In this document: positions 51,001-60,667 of the stretch, piece after piece | Position numbering within the stretch: position 1 is the first letter of the stretch | How the letters are laid out: each line of letters starts with the position of its first letter | Source of the DNA: Bog-375 sp049587755 | GTDB taxonomy: Bacteria > Acidobacteriota > Terriglobia > Bryobacterales > Bryobacteraceae | Length of the DNA: 64,000 nt | Assembly (NCBI GenBank): GCA_049587755.1 | Contig: JBAVEN010000081.1 | Coordinates: 20,016 to 84,015, forward strand | Direction of reading: 5' to 3' | Notes under the pieces: model-generated | What the model was told of the DNA's origin: nothing | The model's input: the letters and a program-made list of their open reading frames with translations, nothing else | The model's database searches: none | Program-made: the position numbers and the translations under genes

Positions 51001-54000
51001 CTACTGTGCGGCTCCCGCGCCAGCCTCGTCGGCGGTGAAGTAGGCGCAATCGGGGTGATGGAAAGCCAGCGCGCTTACGCTCGCTTCGGGCTCCATCATC
51101 ATTCCCTCGGTGAGGTGCACGCCGATCTCTTCCGGCTGCAGGAGTTCCCAGAGGCCCTGCTGATCGTCGAGATTGGGGCACGCCGGGTAACCGAAGCTGT
51201 AACGCTTGCCGCGATACTTCGAAGTGAAGCGGTCATGCATGGTCATGGTGGGCCGGTCAGGGAAGCCCCAATCCTCGCGGATGCGGCGATGCAGCCACTC
51301 CGCCGTGCCCTCGGCCGTTTCAATCGCCAGCGCCTGGATGCCGTGGGCCTTAAGAAACTCGCCCGCCTGCTTCCACTCTTCGGAGCGCTCGCGGATACCC
51401 TCGCCCGCCGTGGCCACGAACATCGCCAGGTGATCGCGGCGCCCTTCCTCGGCATCGAGAATATAGTCGCTGAGGCACAATCCGTCGGTCCGCCGCTGCC
51501 GCCCAAAGTGGAACGTGTGCAGCGGCGTTTCCTCGCCGGACGCAAACAGGTGGATCGCGTTGCCGTCGCGCTCAGCCTCGAAAAATTGCCACGCCGCCCG
51601 AACTTTCATGAAGCGCGCCGCTTCCTGCTTCAACGCTTCCACCTGGTGGAACAGCTCGAGCGCCTTGGGTTCGCGGTCCGCCAGTGCCTGTTCAAAATTG
51701 CCCTTGTAGCCCAGGTGGCGCCCGTAGAGCATGTACGGGTTGATGTAGCTCCACACTTCGGCCAGGTGCGGGACCTCGCGGACCTTGCGTTCCAGGTACG
51801 GCACGGGCGGGATGGGAATGCCGGTGCGAACCTTCCCGCTGCGGCGGTCCGTGGCTGGTGGCACCGCCTCTTCGATGGGCGCCGTTTCAGGCGCCGCTGC
51901 GCCGCGATGCGCGGCTAGCACCTCCGCGCGCGCAGCCGGATTCATCAGACGGTTCATCAGGCTCAGCCCGGTCATCGCGTCCTTGGCATAGCACACGCCA
52001 TTGCCATAGGCCGGCTGAATCCGCGTGCGGGTGAATTTGTCCGACAGCGCCGCGCCGCCCACCAGCAGCGGCACAGTAATGCCGGCGGATTGCAGGTCGC
52101 CCGCGGTTATCACCATCTGTTGCGTGCTTTTCACCAGCAGCCCGGACAGGCCGATGGCATCGGGCTGGTGCTCGTGATAGGCCTGAATCAACTGGTCGGG
52201 AGGCACCTTGATGCCCAGATTAATCACCTGGTAGCCGTTGTTGGCGAGGATGATCTCCACCAGGTTCTTGCCGATGTCGTGCACGTCGCCCTTCACCGTG
52301 GCCAGGATCACTTTCCCGCGCGATTGCGATTCGCCGCCTTCCATGAACTGTTCCAGGTAGCCCACCGCGGCTTTCATCGCTTCGGCCGATTGCAGGACCT
52401 CCGCCACAATCAGCTCATTGTTGTTGAACAGGCGGCCGACTTCGGTCATGCCCGCCATCAGCGGCCCGTTGATGATGTCGAGCGGATCGGCGCCTTCGGC
52501 ACGCTTGCGATCCAGGTCGGCAATCAGGCCATCCTTGCTGCCTTCGATGATGTAGTTTGCCAGGCGCTGGTCAAGCGGCAGGTCCGCGGCGCGTTGTTTC
52601 TGCCGCGTTCCCGTCTCGCGAAAGTGCTCGGCGATGGCCGCGATGTGGAGCTGGTTGAGCGCCGCCTTTTGCTCGGCGGTTTGCTGCCGCCAATCCTCCG
52701 GCGCCGTGCGCAGCGATTCGTCTTCGGCATTAACCGCCGGCGCGTTGAACAGCAGGTCCTCCGCCAGGCGCCGCTCCTCCTCAGGGATGGAGGCAAAGCG
52801 TTCCAGTTTCTCCGCGTTGACGATCGCCAGGTCCAGGCCTGCCTTGGTGCAGTAATAGAGGAAGACCGAATTCACCACTTCGCGTGCCGCCGGGGGCAGG
52901 CCGAAGGAAACATTGGAAATGCCGAGAATCGTCTTGGAGTATCGCAACCGCTCCTTCACCAGCCGGATGCCCTCGATGGTTTCGACGGCACCACCGATGT
53001 AATTGACGTCGCCCGTGGCGCAGGGGAACACCAATGGATCGAAGACGATGTTTTCTGGCGCCACGCCGTACTTCTTGGTCAGCAGCTTATAGGAGCGCTC
53101 GGCCACGGCCAGTTTGCGCTCGCGGGTGAAGGCCTGCGCCTGCTCCTTGTCTTCGTCGATAGCGCCCACCACGACCGCCGCGCCGTAACGGCGGGCCAGC
53201 GGGCAGACACGCTTGAACTTCTCCTCGCCATCCTCCAGGTTGATCGAGTTGATGATGCTCTTGCCCTGGCAGTAGCTTAGCGCCAGCTCGACCGCTTCCG
53301 GATCGGTGGTGTCGATCATGATGGGCGCCTTGATCTTGGTGATCAGCTTTTCGAAGAAGGGTGGGATATCCTGGAACTCATCGCGGTCTGTGCTCTGCAG
53401 GCAGACATCGACGATTTGCGCGCCGTTATTGACCTGCCGGCGAGCAATGTCGGTGGCCTCATCCCACTTCTCTTCCGCCACCAAGTTCTTGAACAGGCGC
53501 GAGCCGATGACGTTGGTCCGCTCTCCCACGATCAGCGGCCGGTTGCTCTCCTCGGCTTCCACCAGTTCGATGCCGGAATAATACGCGCGGTGCTGCGCCG
53601 CGGGTGCACGCCGCGGTGGTTTGCCTTCGATCATCTCGACAATGGCGCGGATATGATCCGGCGTGGTGCCGCAGCAGCCACCCAGGATGTTCACCCAACC
53701 CAGGTCGACGAACTTTTCCAGTTGCGCCGCCAGCGATTGCGGCGTTTCCGGGAACTTTCCTTCCGCGTCCGGCAGACCCGCGTTCGGATAGCAGGAAACC
53801 GGAAAGCGGCTGATCGCGGCCAGCGTGCGGACGTGATCGGTCATCAGGTCCGGACCGGTGGCGCAGTTCATCCCCACCGCAAGCAGGTCGTGGTTCTCGA
53901 TGGATGCATAGAGCGCTTCGATCGCCTGCCCGCCCAGCATGGTGCCGGTTCGTTCGATGGTGACCGATGCAACCACCGGGATTTCCATGCCAAGATCGTG

Positions 54001-54552
54001 CCGCAGTTGCAGGATGGCCAGCAGTGCCGCCTTGAGGCTGCCGGTATCGAAAGCTGTTTCCACCAGCAGAAAATCGGCTCCCCCTTCCACCAGCGCGCGG
54101 GCCTGCTTGTAGTAAGCGGCCTGCAAGACGGCAAAGGTAACCGTGCCAGTGATGTTGATGTCTTTGTTGGTCGGCCCCATCGAGCCGGCCACGAATCGAG
54201 GCTTGTCGACTGAGAATTCGTCGGCGACTTCGCGCGCAATTTTAGCCGCGCCGAAATTCAGCTCATGCACGCGGTGCTGCAGGTGGTTATCGGCCAGCGC
54301 AATCGCGGTGCCGCCGAAACTATTGGTCGAGACCGCATCCGCGCCGGCGTCGAAGTAATAGCGATGAATGTTCTCGATGACGTCCGGCCGCGTGACGACC
54401 AGGATCTCCGGACAGTTCTCGTGCCCCTCGTAATCGATCTCGAGCGACAAAGGGACTTGGTGAATCATGGTCCCCATGGCCCCGTCGATCACCAGTACAC
54501 GCTCGTCCAGGATCTGCCGGAGCGCACGCTGGCGCTCTTCCGGTGAGGTCAT
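51001..54552 (-). CDS. metH: Cobalamin-dependent methionine synthase
   Basis: 1183 residues, the complete four-module enzyme. The homocysteine domain (about 1-325) has zinc Cys in 'VGMNCATGPD' and 'GGCCGTTPDH'. The pterin domain (about 340-620) begins 'LIVGERTNVIGSRLFKNL'. The B12 module (cap plus Rossmann, about 640-890) has 'DVHDIGKN' with the cobalt-binding His near residue 757. The C-terminal AdoMet reactivation domain (about 920-1183) includes 'RYSFGYPACPNL'. It methylates homocysteine using 5-methyl-THF. No cobalamin riboswitch lies upstream; instead TAAACT ends 7 bases before the ATG. A B12 enzyme in the same window as a Ni/Co importer is worth noting. Confidence 0.97.
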   Translation of the reverse strand: MTSPEERQRALRQILDERVLVIDGAMGTMIHQVPLSLEIDYEGHENCPEILVVTRPDVIENIHRYYFDAGADAVSTNSFGGTAIALADNHLQHRVHELNFGAAKIAREVADEFSVDKPRFVAGSMGPTNKDINITGTVTFAVLQAAYYKQARALVEGGADFLLVETAFDTGSLKAALLAILQLRHDLGMEIPVVASVTIERTGTMLGGQAIEALYASIENHDLLAVGMNCATGPDLMTDHVRTLAAISRFPVSCYPNAGLPDAEGKFPETPQSLAAQLEKFVDLGWVNILGGCCGTTPDHIRAIVEMIEGKPPRRAPAAQHRAYYSGIELVEAEESNRPLIVGERTNVIGSRLFKNLVAEEKWDEATDIARRQVNNGAQIVDVCLQSTDRDEFQDIPPFFEKLITKIKAPIMIDTTDPEAVELALSYCQGKSIINSINLEDGEEKFKRVCPLARRYGAAVVVGAIDEDKEQAQAFTRERKLAVAERSYKLLTKKYGVAPENIVFDPLVFPCATGDVNYIGGAVETIEGIRLVKERLRYSKTILGISNVSFGLPPAAREVVNSVFLYYCTKAGLDLAIVNAEKLERFASIPEEERRLAEDLLFNAPAVNAEDESLRTAPEDWRQQTAEQKAALNQLHIAAIAEHFRETGTRQKQRAADLPLDQRLANYIIEGSKDGLIADLDRKRAEGADPLDIINGPLMAGMTEVGRLFNNNELIVAEVLQSAEAMKAAVGYLEQFMEGGESQSRGKVILATVKGDVHDIGKNLVEIILANNGYQVINLGIKVPPDQLIQAYHEHQPDAIGLSGLLVKSTQQMVITAGDLQSAGITVPLLVGGAALSDKFTRTRIQPAYGNGVCYAKDAMTGLSLMNRLMNPAARAEVLAAHRGAAAPETAPIEEAVPPATDRRSGKVRTGIPIPPVPYLERKVREVPHLAEVWSYINPYMLYGRHLGYKGNFEQALADREPKALELFHQVEALKQEAARFMKVRAAWQFFEAERDGNAIHLFASGEETPLHTFHFGRQRRTDGLCLSDYILDAEEGRRDHLAMFVATAGEGIRERSEEWKQAGEFLKAHGIQALAIETAEGTAEWLHRRIREDWGFPDRPTMTMHDRFTSKYRGKRYSFGYPACPNLDDQQGLWELLQPEEIGVHLTEGMMMEPEASVSALAFHHPDCAYFTADEAGAGAAQ

Positions 54553-54559
54553 TCCTATC

Positions 54560-54565
54560 AGTTTA
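54560..54565 (-). promoter_or_regulatory. Extended -10 box of a near-leaderless metH promoter
   Basis: TGC-TAAACT on the minus strand, 7 bases before ATG 54552. The only purine-rich word (TAGGA) abuts the ATG, too close for a ribosome site. Confidence 0.4.
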
Positions 54566-54601
54566 GCAAGAGCGGCGCGGGGGTCCTTTGCCAGCCGCGC
54601 T

Positions 54602-56155
54602 TTAGACCGTCTCGCCTTTGTGGCGCAGCACCCAGCCCTTGCGGAAGGTTGGCCGAAGGTATTGATTGGCCTGCTGGTTGTTGATGATGCGCATCTTCAC
54701 TGGGTCGTATTCGATCCTGCCCTCCACCCGCAGCGCTGCCACGCCCAGCAGCATCCATTCCACGAACGGCGCGGCCACATTGAAATTCGAGCAGGCCGGA
54801 TCGCCGCCTTTGCAGGCGCGAATCCAATCGCGGTAGTGGCCCGGCGAGCGCGTCAGCAGCTCCGGCGGGAACTCGTAATCGCGCATTTTCTCGACTGGAA
54901 TCAGCCGCGTGTTTTCGCCGTAGGTGCCAGTCGTGATAATGCCTTTGTCGCCGATAAAGACGCTGCCGTTCGGCGGTTCGGCTACCGCCTCGGGATCGTT
55001 GCGCAGGGCTTCGAAGCGCTCCCAATTGAAAACCGGGCCGACGAAACCGGTGGGCTCGAGGCGCGGACTGGGACGCGAATGCGGCGGTCGTGCGCCGCCT
55101 GCGCCTTCGGCCGGCGGGCGGCGATAGGGCCGGCGCGGCAGGTCGCCCAGCAGCTCGCCTTTGGGCACCCCGGGGATCTCCGGCGTCTCGGTGCAGCCAT
55201 CGTGCCAGAACAGTTTCACTGGCGGCATGTCGCCGCGCGCCGGAAAATCGTAGCGGATGACCGACTTCTTCGGGAACATGAACTCGCTGACGCCTTCCTT
55301 TTGAATGCACTCAACGGACGACGGAACACCCAGCTTCAGCGACATATTGGCTGCGCCCAAGATATGGCATGCCATATCCCCCAGGGCGCCGCAGCCGAAA
55401 TCGTAGAAGCCCCGCCAGTTGAACGGCTGATAGAAGTAGCCGCCGAAATCGTTGGGATATCCCTTGCCGCCGAGCGTGAAGGGGCGGGAATTGGCGATGC
55501 CCAGCCAAAGGTCCCACTCGAGCGTGCCGGGCACCGGGTCGGGCGGCGGAATCGCGCCGAGGCCCTGCGGCCAGATCGGCCGGTTGGTCCAGGCATGGAC
55601 TTCGGTTACGTTGCCGATTTCCCCGGCCCAGATCATCTCCGCGCATTGCCGCGTGCCCTCATTCGAATAGCCCTGATTGCCCATCTGGGTGGCGACCTTG
55701 TACTTGTTGGCCGTTTCGAGCATCAGGCGCGCTTCCCAGACGGTGCGGGTGAGCGGCTTCTGCACGTAGACGTGCTTGCCGCGCTCCATTGCCCAGGTGG
55801 CGGCCGTGGCGTGCATGAAATCGGGGACGGTGACGATCACCGCGTCGATGCCCTTTTCCTGATCGAGCATCCTGCGGAAGTCTTTGTACTTGGGAACCTT
55901 GTCGTATTCCTTGAACTTCGCCGCGGCCTGCCTCTCATCCACGTCGCACAGCGCCACGATGTTTTCCTGGCTGCAACCGTCGATATCGTTGCTGGCCTTG
56001 CCACCGGCGCCGATGGAGGCGATGTTCAGCTTCTCATTGGGCGACTTGTAGCCCAGCATCCGCAGCGAAGCTGTGCTGCCGAACCCTCCCCGCGGGACGA
56101 CGCCCGCCAGAAGCGAGCCGAAAAAGAAATGCCGCCGGCCAAATTTGTGTGCCAT
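54602..56155 (-). CDS. Gfo/Idh/MocA-family oxidoreductase, Tat-exported
   Basis: 517 residues. The N-terminus MAHKFGRRHFFFGSLLAG is a twin-arginine signal, as in many acidobacterial and planctomycete members. The Rossmann NAD(P) motif is 'IASIGAGGKASNDI', followed by 'VDERQAAAKFKEY' and the substrate-binding 'VYVQKPLTRTVWEARLM', where the Lys of EKP/QKP is catalytic. A C-terminal alpha/beta domain carries 'GDMACHILGAANM'. Such enzymes oxidise or epimerise sugars and inositols outside the cytoplasm, with cofactor bound before export. The ATG follows AGAGGGG. It is the first gene of the minus-strand run that continues with metH 49 bases downstream. Confidence 0.9.
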   Translation of the reverse strand: MAHKFGRRHFFFGSLLAGVVPRGGFGSTASLRMLGYKSPNEKLNIASIGAGGKASNDIDGCSQENIVALCDVDERQAAAKFKEYDKVPKYKDFRRMLDQEKGIDAVIVTVPDFMHATAATWAMERGKHVYVQKPLTRTVWEARLMLETANKYKVATQMGNQGYSNEGTRQCAEMIWAGEIGNVTEVHAWTNRPIWPQGLGAIPPPDPVPGTLEWDLWLGIANSRPFTLGGKGYPNDFGGYFYQPFNWRGFYDFGCGALGDMACHILGAANMSLKLGVPSSVECIQKEGVSEFMFPKKSVIRYDFPARGDMPPVKLFWHDGCTETPEIPGVPKGELLGDLPRRPYRRPPAEGAGGARPPHSRPSPRLEPTGFVGPVFNWERFEALRNDPEAVAEPPNGSVFIGDKGIITTGTYGENTRLIPVEKMRDYEFPPELLTRSPGHYRDWIRACKGGDPACSNFNVAAPFVEWMLLGVAALRVEGRIEYDPVKMRIINNQQANQYLRPTFRKGWVLRHKGETV

Positions 56156-56341
56156 GGAACCCCTCTTGTACCTCGCTATGCTAACGCCAAGCACGCCGCC
56201 CGACAAGCGCAGGCACCGCTCTCGTCAGCGCGCTCCGCGATCACGCCGGCTGTCGCGCGCTCGCCGGCGCGAGAGTCTACTGTGGTGCGTAAACGCACAT
56301 AGTTTCTGGCTGACGCCTGCCCAAGCAGCAGCGTTTCCGCT

Positions 56342-57526
56342 ATGCTCAGCATCAGGGTGGTGCTGCAAAGGGAGATGCTGCCGGTGAGGGCAGGGGCTCG
56401 CTTAACTCATCGGGCCCGGAATCGGACTTTGGCGGGCAGGCGGCCGCTGGCGTGGCTATTGGTGTGTTGGAGTGTGGCCGCATCGGCCACCGCGGCGCAT
56501 GCTCAAGATCTGATCGCCCGCGCCACGGCAGCGCGCGATGCCGACAATGTCGCGGCGGCGCTGCCGTTGTACCGGCAAGCCGTGCGCGAGAAGCCCGATT
56601 GGCTGGAAGGCTGGTGGTTCCTAGGACTTTTCTCTTACCAATCGGGCCAGTTCGCCGAGGGCGAGCGGGCCTTCAGCGAGTTCACCAAACTCCAGGCAAA
56701 GTCGCCTGCTGGTTGGGTGTTTCTGGGCCTGTGCGACTACGAGACCGGCGACTACGATCGCGCGCTCCAGCACCTCGATCGCGGCTTCGCGCCCGGTGCC
56801 CGGCTGGCCCCGGAACTGGAACAGGTTGCGCGCTTCCACCGGGCGCTGCTGCTGACCCGGGCGGGCTCCTTTGACCGCGCGCGCAGCGAGCTGAAGCCGT
56901 TCGTAGAGCGCGGCATTCGCGATCCGGCGCTGATCGCGGGAATCGGCCTGAACGCTTTGGAAATGCCCTCCGTCCCGCAGCAGATACCTGCCCAACAGCG
57001 GGACCTGGTGGAGCTGGCGGGCAAGACCGCCTGCGCCTGGATTTCTGGCGACTCCCGGCAAACCGAAGCGGGATTCCGCTCGCTGCTGAGCGCATACGCG
57101 GCCGCTCCAGGTGTTCACTACCTGTATGCCACCTACCTGCTCGAGTCGCACCCGGAGGCCATGAACGCGGAATTGCGACGCGAGTTGGAGGTCAACCCCG
57201 CCAATGCGCGGGCCAGGGCGGTCTTGGCGTTGCGGCTTACCCTTGCGGGGGACGCAGCCGCCGCCCTGCCGCTTGCCGCGAGGGCCGCCTTGGACTCGCC
57301 GGGAATGAGCCTGGCGCAGTATGCTTACGGAGTAGTGCTCACCCAAAGGGGTGCTTTCAGTGACGCCATCCGGCACTTGCAAGCGGCGGCACGGACCGAT
57401 CCGGACGTTCTGGAATACCACACCGAGCTGGCTACGGCGTATTCCGACGCGGGCCGTTACAAAGAGGCCTGCAGCGAGCGCCAGGCGGCGATCAAACTGG
57501 CAAGGGAGTCGCGTGGGCCGGGCTAG
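56342..57526 (+). CDS. Exported TPR protein
   Basis: 394 residues in the longest reading; a signal-like stretch ('RRPLAWLLVCWSVAASATAAHAQ') begins near residue 32, so translation may start downstream of the ATG at 56342. TPR units cover the remainder ('AALPLYRQAVREKPDWLEGWWFLGL' broken here, 'DYDRALQHLDRGF', 'AFSDAIRHLQAAARTDPDVLEYHTEL' broken here). It overlaps the next gene, a seven-heme cytochrome, by 14 bases in another frame, so both are translated together; a TPR protein could aid cytochrome maturation or assembly. That role is inference. Confidence 0.82.
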   Translation: MLSIRVVLQREMLPVRAGARLTHRARNRTLAGRRPLAWLLVCWSVAASATAAHAQDLIARATAARDADNVAAALPLYRQAVREKPDWLEGWWFLGLFSYQSGQFAEGERAFSEFTKLQAKSPAGWVFLGLCDYETGDYDRALQHLDRGFAPGARLAPELEQVARFHRALLLTRAGSFDRARSELKPFVERGIRDPALIAGIGLNALEMPSVPQQIPAQQRDLVELAGKTACAWISGDSRQTEAGFRSLLSAYAAAPGVHYLYATYLLESHPEAMNAELRRELEVNPANARARAVLALRLTLAGDAAAALPLAARAALDSPGMSLAQYAYGVVLTQRGAFSDAIRHLQAAARTDPDVLEYHTELATAYSDAGRYKEACSERQAAIKLARESRGPG

Positions 57527-58565
57527 CCTGGCCGCGGCCGCCTGCATGGCTCTGGCCGGCGCCAGCTATTCGGGCGAACCGCCGGCGGCCAAATTCACCT
57601 GCGCCACCTGCCATCGCGCCGAGGCCGAGTCGCAGCCCAAAACGGCTATGGGTATCGGCATGGAATTGCCCGGCAACCAGACCGTCTTGCGGGCTCACCC
57701 GAAGCTGACGTTTGAAAGGAACGGCTACACCTATACCATCGGGCGGAAGGGCGACCAGAGCACGTACACCGTCAGCGACTCAAGCGTCGCCCTCAGCCTG
57801 CCAATTCGGTACGCCTTCGGAGTTCACAGCCAGACCTTCGTGCTGGAGTATGAAGGCGGCTTTTACGAAAGCATAGTGAGCTATTACGCGCTCCTGAAAG
57901 GGCTCGGCGTCACGGTCGGCAATGGCAAGATCGAGCCGCACAACCTGGTGGAAGCAATGGGGCGGAAGACCTCGCAGACGGAAATCACCGCCTGCTTCGG
58001 CTGTCACAGCTCGGGCGCCGTGCATGATGGCAAGCTAACGCTCGCATCGCTCGAGCCGGGTCTCACTTGCGAGCACTGCCACACCGGCGCCAACTCTCAC
58101 ATGGAAAGCTTGGCGGCGGGCAAGCCGGGGCCCTTGCCCAAAAAACTCGGCGCCATGAATGCCGAGCAAACGTCGCAGTTTTGCGGCCAGTGCCACCGGA
58201 CTTGGGAGGAGATCGTCAAGCTCCGCCAGTTCGGCGAGGCCAACGTGCGCTTTCAGCCCTACCGCCTGGCGAATAGCCGGTGCTTCGCGGGCGACGATCC
58301 GCGCATCCGATGCACGGCCTGCCATAATCCCCACGCCGACCCGGCGCCCACAGCGGCGGCGTACGACCACAATTGCCTGGCGTGCCACAGCCGGAATGCG
58401 CCGCCGGTCGCCGGCCAGGACGTGCCGCGCGCCAAGATCTGTCCTGTAGCGCAGGCCAACTGCGTGAGCTGCCACATGCCAAAAGTGAAAATGCCAGGCG
58501 GATCCGCACTGTTCAGCGACCATCAGATTCGGATCGTCCATCCGGGCGACTCGTATCCGAACTAG
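57513..58565 (+). CDS. Seven-heme c-type cytochrome, exported
   Basis: 350 residues from a GTG at 57513, preceded by AAGGGAG and overlapping the TPR gene. A short signal (ASLAAAACMALAGASYS) precedes seven CxxCH sites in order: CATCH, CFGCH, CEHCH, CGQCH, CTACH, CLACH and CVSCH. The first stands alone, then ~120 residues without heme ('YTYTIGRKGDQSTYTVSD') form a separate domain, and the last six follow in the C-terminal half in a cytochrome c554/multiheme pattern. It probably moves electrons in the periplasm, possibly in anaerobic or extracellular respiration. No partner reductase or membrane quinol dehydrogenase lies next to it. Confidence 0.9.
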   Translation: MGRASLAAAACMALAGASYSGEPPAAKFTCATCHRAEAESQPKTAMGIGMELPGNQTVLRAHPKLTFERNGYTYTIGRKGDQSTYTVSDSSVALSLPIRYAFGVHSQTFVLEYEGGFYESIVSYYALLKGLGVTVGNGKIEPHNLVEAMGRKTSQTEITACFGCHSSGAVHDGKLTLASLEPGLTCEHCHTGANSHMESLAAGKPGPLPKKLGAMNAEQTSQFCGQCHRTWEEIVKLRQFGEANVRFQPYRLANSRCFAGDDPRIRCTACHNPHADPAPTAAAYDHNCLACHSRNAPPVAGQDVPRAKICPVAQANCVSCHMPKVKMPGGSALFSDHQIRIVHPGDSYPN

Positions 58566-58636
58566 CGTCACGTCTCACCAGTTCGCAATACGATTGCCGA
58601 GCAGGGACATGACAGTAGTTCGAGGACCGCGACAGG

Positions 58637-59512
58637 CTACACCCGGCCGGGAAAAAGCAGTTGGCCGAGGATCTCGCTTTTGCCGATATTCTCTTCTACG
58701 AATTCCGCGCCCGGGGCGGTGATCACGTAATCCGCGTTATCGGCCGCCGTCACGTAGCCCTTCGCGCGCAGGTACCACATGGTGAAGTTCAAGTATTCAC
58801 GCGGGAACGCCATGCGCTTCTCCAAAAGGAGGAGCGAAACTGCGGGATGTTCCGAATCCTGGCGACGCTGGTTGTACAGAAGGGACAGCACGCCCAGACG
58901 CCGGTTCGACTCGGCCGCCACGCCGGTTACAAAGTCCTTCAGCTCGAAAATCGGCATCGGCTCAGCGTCCTGCTTTTGGCGTCGCTCGTCGTACTCGCCG
59001 CGGCGGACCGGGTCGGACAGCACTTCGTAGGCCGTCTTGAGAAGCAGGAACTTTTCTATATCGCCCGTCTTCGGATTGTCCGGATGGAAACGTGCGGCCA
59101 TGATCCGGTAGACGCGGTATATCGTTTCGGCTTCGGCCTTCGGGCCGATCTGCAGTATGTCGTAATAGTCGGGTTCTTCTATTTCAGGTTCGGCTTCGTT
59201 CTCCGCCGACGGGCTGTGCACCAGCCTGATACTGTAATTCCCGCCATTTTTGGTGCAGCGCCGGACGAAGTATTTTTCAGAACTCGATCCGTCCCGGGAT
59301 TCGATCAGGACAACGCTGCCAGGCCGGAGCGTATCGACGCGCTGGAGGCCCGTTTCATTGTTCGTCGCAGCCGATCCGCGGCCCCTTACGGAGAGGCCAG
59401 TCTCGGCCTGATCGGTAGCCGACGCGTGCTCGAAGGCATCTATCGGACCTTCAGATTCCAACGGAGCGCCACTCTGCATTCCTTGTATCTTTCCAAGCGG
59501 CCCGTGGCTCAC
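58637..59512 (-). CDS. J-domain protein with C-terminal winged-helix-like region
   Basis: 291 residues from a GTG at 59512, supported by TAGAAT (59520-59525) ending 7 bases upstream. Residues about 1-110 are unassigned ('TLRPGSVVLIESRDG' looks like a small beta domain). The J domain spans about 115-178 with the DnaK-activating loop intact: 'YYDILQIGPKAEAETIYRVYR', split in families, and 'RFHPDNPKTGD' (HPD). The last ~100 residues ('AVSLLLLEKRMAFPREYLNF', 'YLRAKGYVTAADNADYVITAPG') fit a winged helix. It lacks the G/F and zinc regions of DnaJ, so it is a specialised DnaK co-chaperone, perhaps targeting a protein or nucleic acid through its C-terminus. Confidence 0.88.
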   Translation of the reverse strand: MSHGPLGKIQGMQSGAPLESEGPIDAFEHASATDQAETGLSVRGRGSAATNNETGLQRVDTLRPGSVVLIESRDGSSSEKYFVRRCTKNGGNYSIRLVHSPSAENEAEPEIEEPDYYDILQIGPKAEAETIYRVYRIMAARFHPDNPKTGDIEKFLLLKTAYEVLSDPVRRGEYDERRQKQDAEPMPIFELKDFVTGVAAESNRRLGVLSLLYNQRRQDSEHPAVSLLLLEKRMAFPREYLNFTMWYLRAKGYVTAADNADYVITAPGAEFVEENIGKSEILGQLLFPGRV

Positions 59513-59519
59513 GAACCGA

Positions 59520-59525
59520 ATTCTA
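59520..59525 (-). promoter_or_regulatory. -10 box of leaderless promoter for the J-domain gene
   Basis: TAGAAT on the minus strand, then 7 bases, then the GTG start at 59512. No ribosome site is present. The 59513-59801 gap has no other feature. Confidence 0.4.
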
Positions 59526-59801
59526 CGTCAATAATAGGCCTGCATACTGCGCCTTACAATTGCACTACAGGGATGAGAAAGTGTGCGCGGAAGTTATCGA
59601 GGAACACTTATCATCGTTATCAGGTATTTGTTATCCATTCGGAATCAGAAGCCGCTATAATACCGGCTCAGATCAATGACAACCTCGCTGGGATCCGGCA
59701 GGCGATGAATCGAAACTCCGGAGAAACCACCGGGACAATGAAAACGCCATAGGCCCGCAATCGAAACACGCGCGCGGACACCGGGCCGCGGCCGGCGTCC
59801 G

Positions 59802-60590
59802 TTATTTCCCCGCCGCTTTGGGCTGGATGGCAAAGTCCCAAACCTGCATGTTCATCGCGTCCTGCGTATACTCGACCACCGCGTACTCGCCCTCGGGCAG
59901 CGGGTCTCTGGGCCAGATCTTGTATAGCCCGCCAGGGTCCAATTCCCGCTGCAGAGTCTCCACCAGCGCGGGCGTTTCCTCCACATCCTTATCCACCGGC
60001 AGATAAACCAGGTTCTCCACGATCCGCAGAGTGGGTTTGCTGGTCAGTCTGGCGATGCCGAAGCGTTCGGGCTCGGAGAGCTGTATGTAGAATTCCTGTT
60101 GCGGGTTGTTGAAGACGTTAACCGAATGCGCACCTTCGATTTCGAGCGTGCCCTTGCCGCTCAGCCCCTGCCCGATCGGCGTCAGCACCTTCAGCAGTTG
60201 CCGTTTCTTGTTGATGTGAACGGTCGCCTCGGCGACCTTCAGCGTTTTGGTCTGGTTGCCCTCCAGCCAGTACACACCGGGATCTTGCGGAATGCGCGAT
60301 GTTTCCTTCTGGATCGCGCGCTCGGCCGCCGCCTCTTCGGAGAGAACCTTGGAGTCGTTAGCCAACTCGGCCTGGCGCTCCGCAGCTTCTTTTTCGGTGC
60401 GCTTCAGATCCACCAGATCGAGGGGAATCTCCTCCCAATCGCCACGCTCCACGCTGTAATACCGCACCCGGTCGGAAAGCACCTGATACTCGCGCGCCAG
60501 TTGGTATCCGCCATCCTTTAGATAGAGCCGGATATTGACCGCCCAAGCCACCGCCGCGAAAAGCAAGACGATGATCGCGCTCCGCCGCAT
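59802..60590 (-). CDS. Exported protein of unknown function
   Basis: 262 residues with signal peptide MRRSAIIVLLFAAVAWAVNI. The first mature segment 'RLYLKDGGYQLAREYQVLSDRVRYYSVERGDWEEIP', shortened in family terms to a ~40-residue beta unit, is a motif I have seen in acidobacterial exported proteins (a 'DGxxQxVREYxVxGDRVRYYSxERxxWEEIP' pattern). A charged helix (about 62-105) precedes a beta-rich domain to the end. No catalytic motif. A -10-like TAAAGT lies 14 bases before the ATG. Divergent from the ArsA gene, sharing a GC-rich hairpin in the gap. Confidence 0.8.
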   Translation of the reverse strand: MRRSAIIVLLFAAVAWAVNIRLYLKDGGYQLAREYQVLSDRVRYYSVERGDWEEIPLDLVDLKRTEKEAAERQAELANDSKVLSEEAAAERAIQKETSRIPQDPGVYWLEGNQTKTLKVAEATVHINKKRQLLKVLTPIGQGLSGKGTLEIEGAHSVNVFNNPQQEFYIQLSEPERFGIARLTSKPTLRIVENLVYLPVDKDVEETPALVETLQRELDPGGLYKIWPRDPLPEGEYAVVEYTQDAMNMQVWDFAIQPKAAGK

Positions 60591-60667
60591 ATCCTCTATC
60601 CACTACTTTAACCGCAAAACCGGCCGCGCGCCCGCCTCTTCGCCAACGCGGTAACCTGCAGCCGTAG

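Noticed and set aside
54553..54601. A cobalamin riboswitch ahead of metH
   Set aside because: The gap is only 49 bases and contains no B12-box-like sequence.
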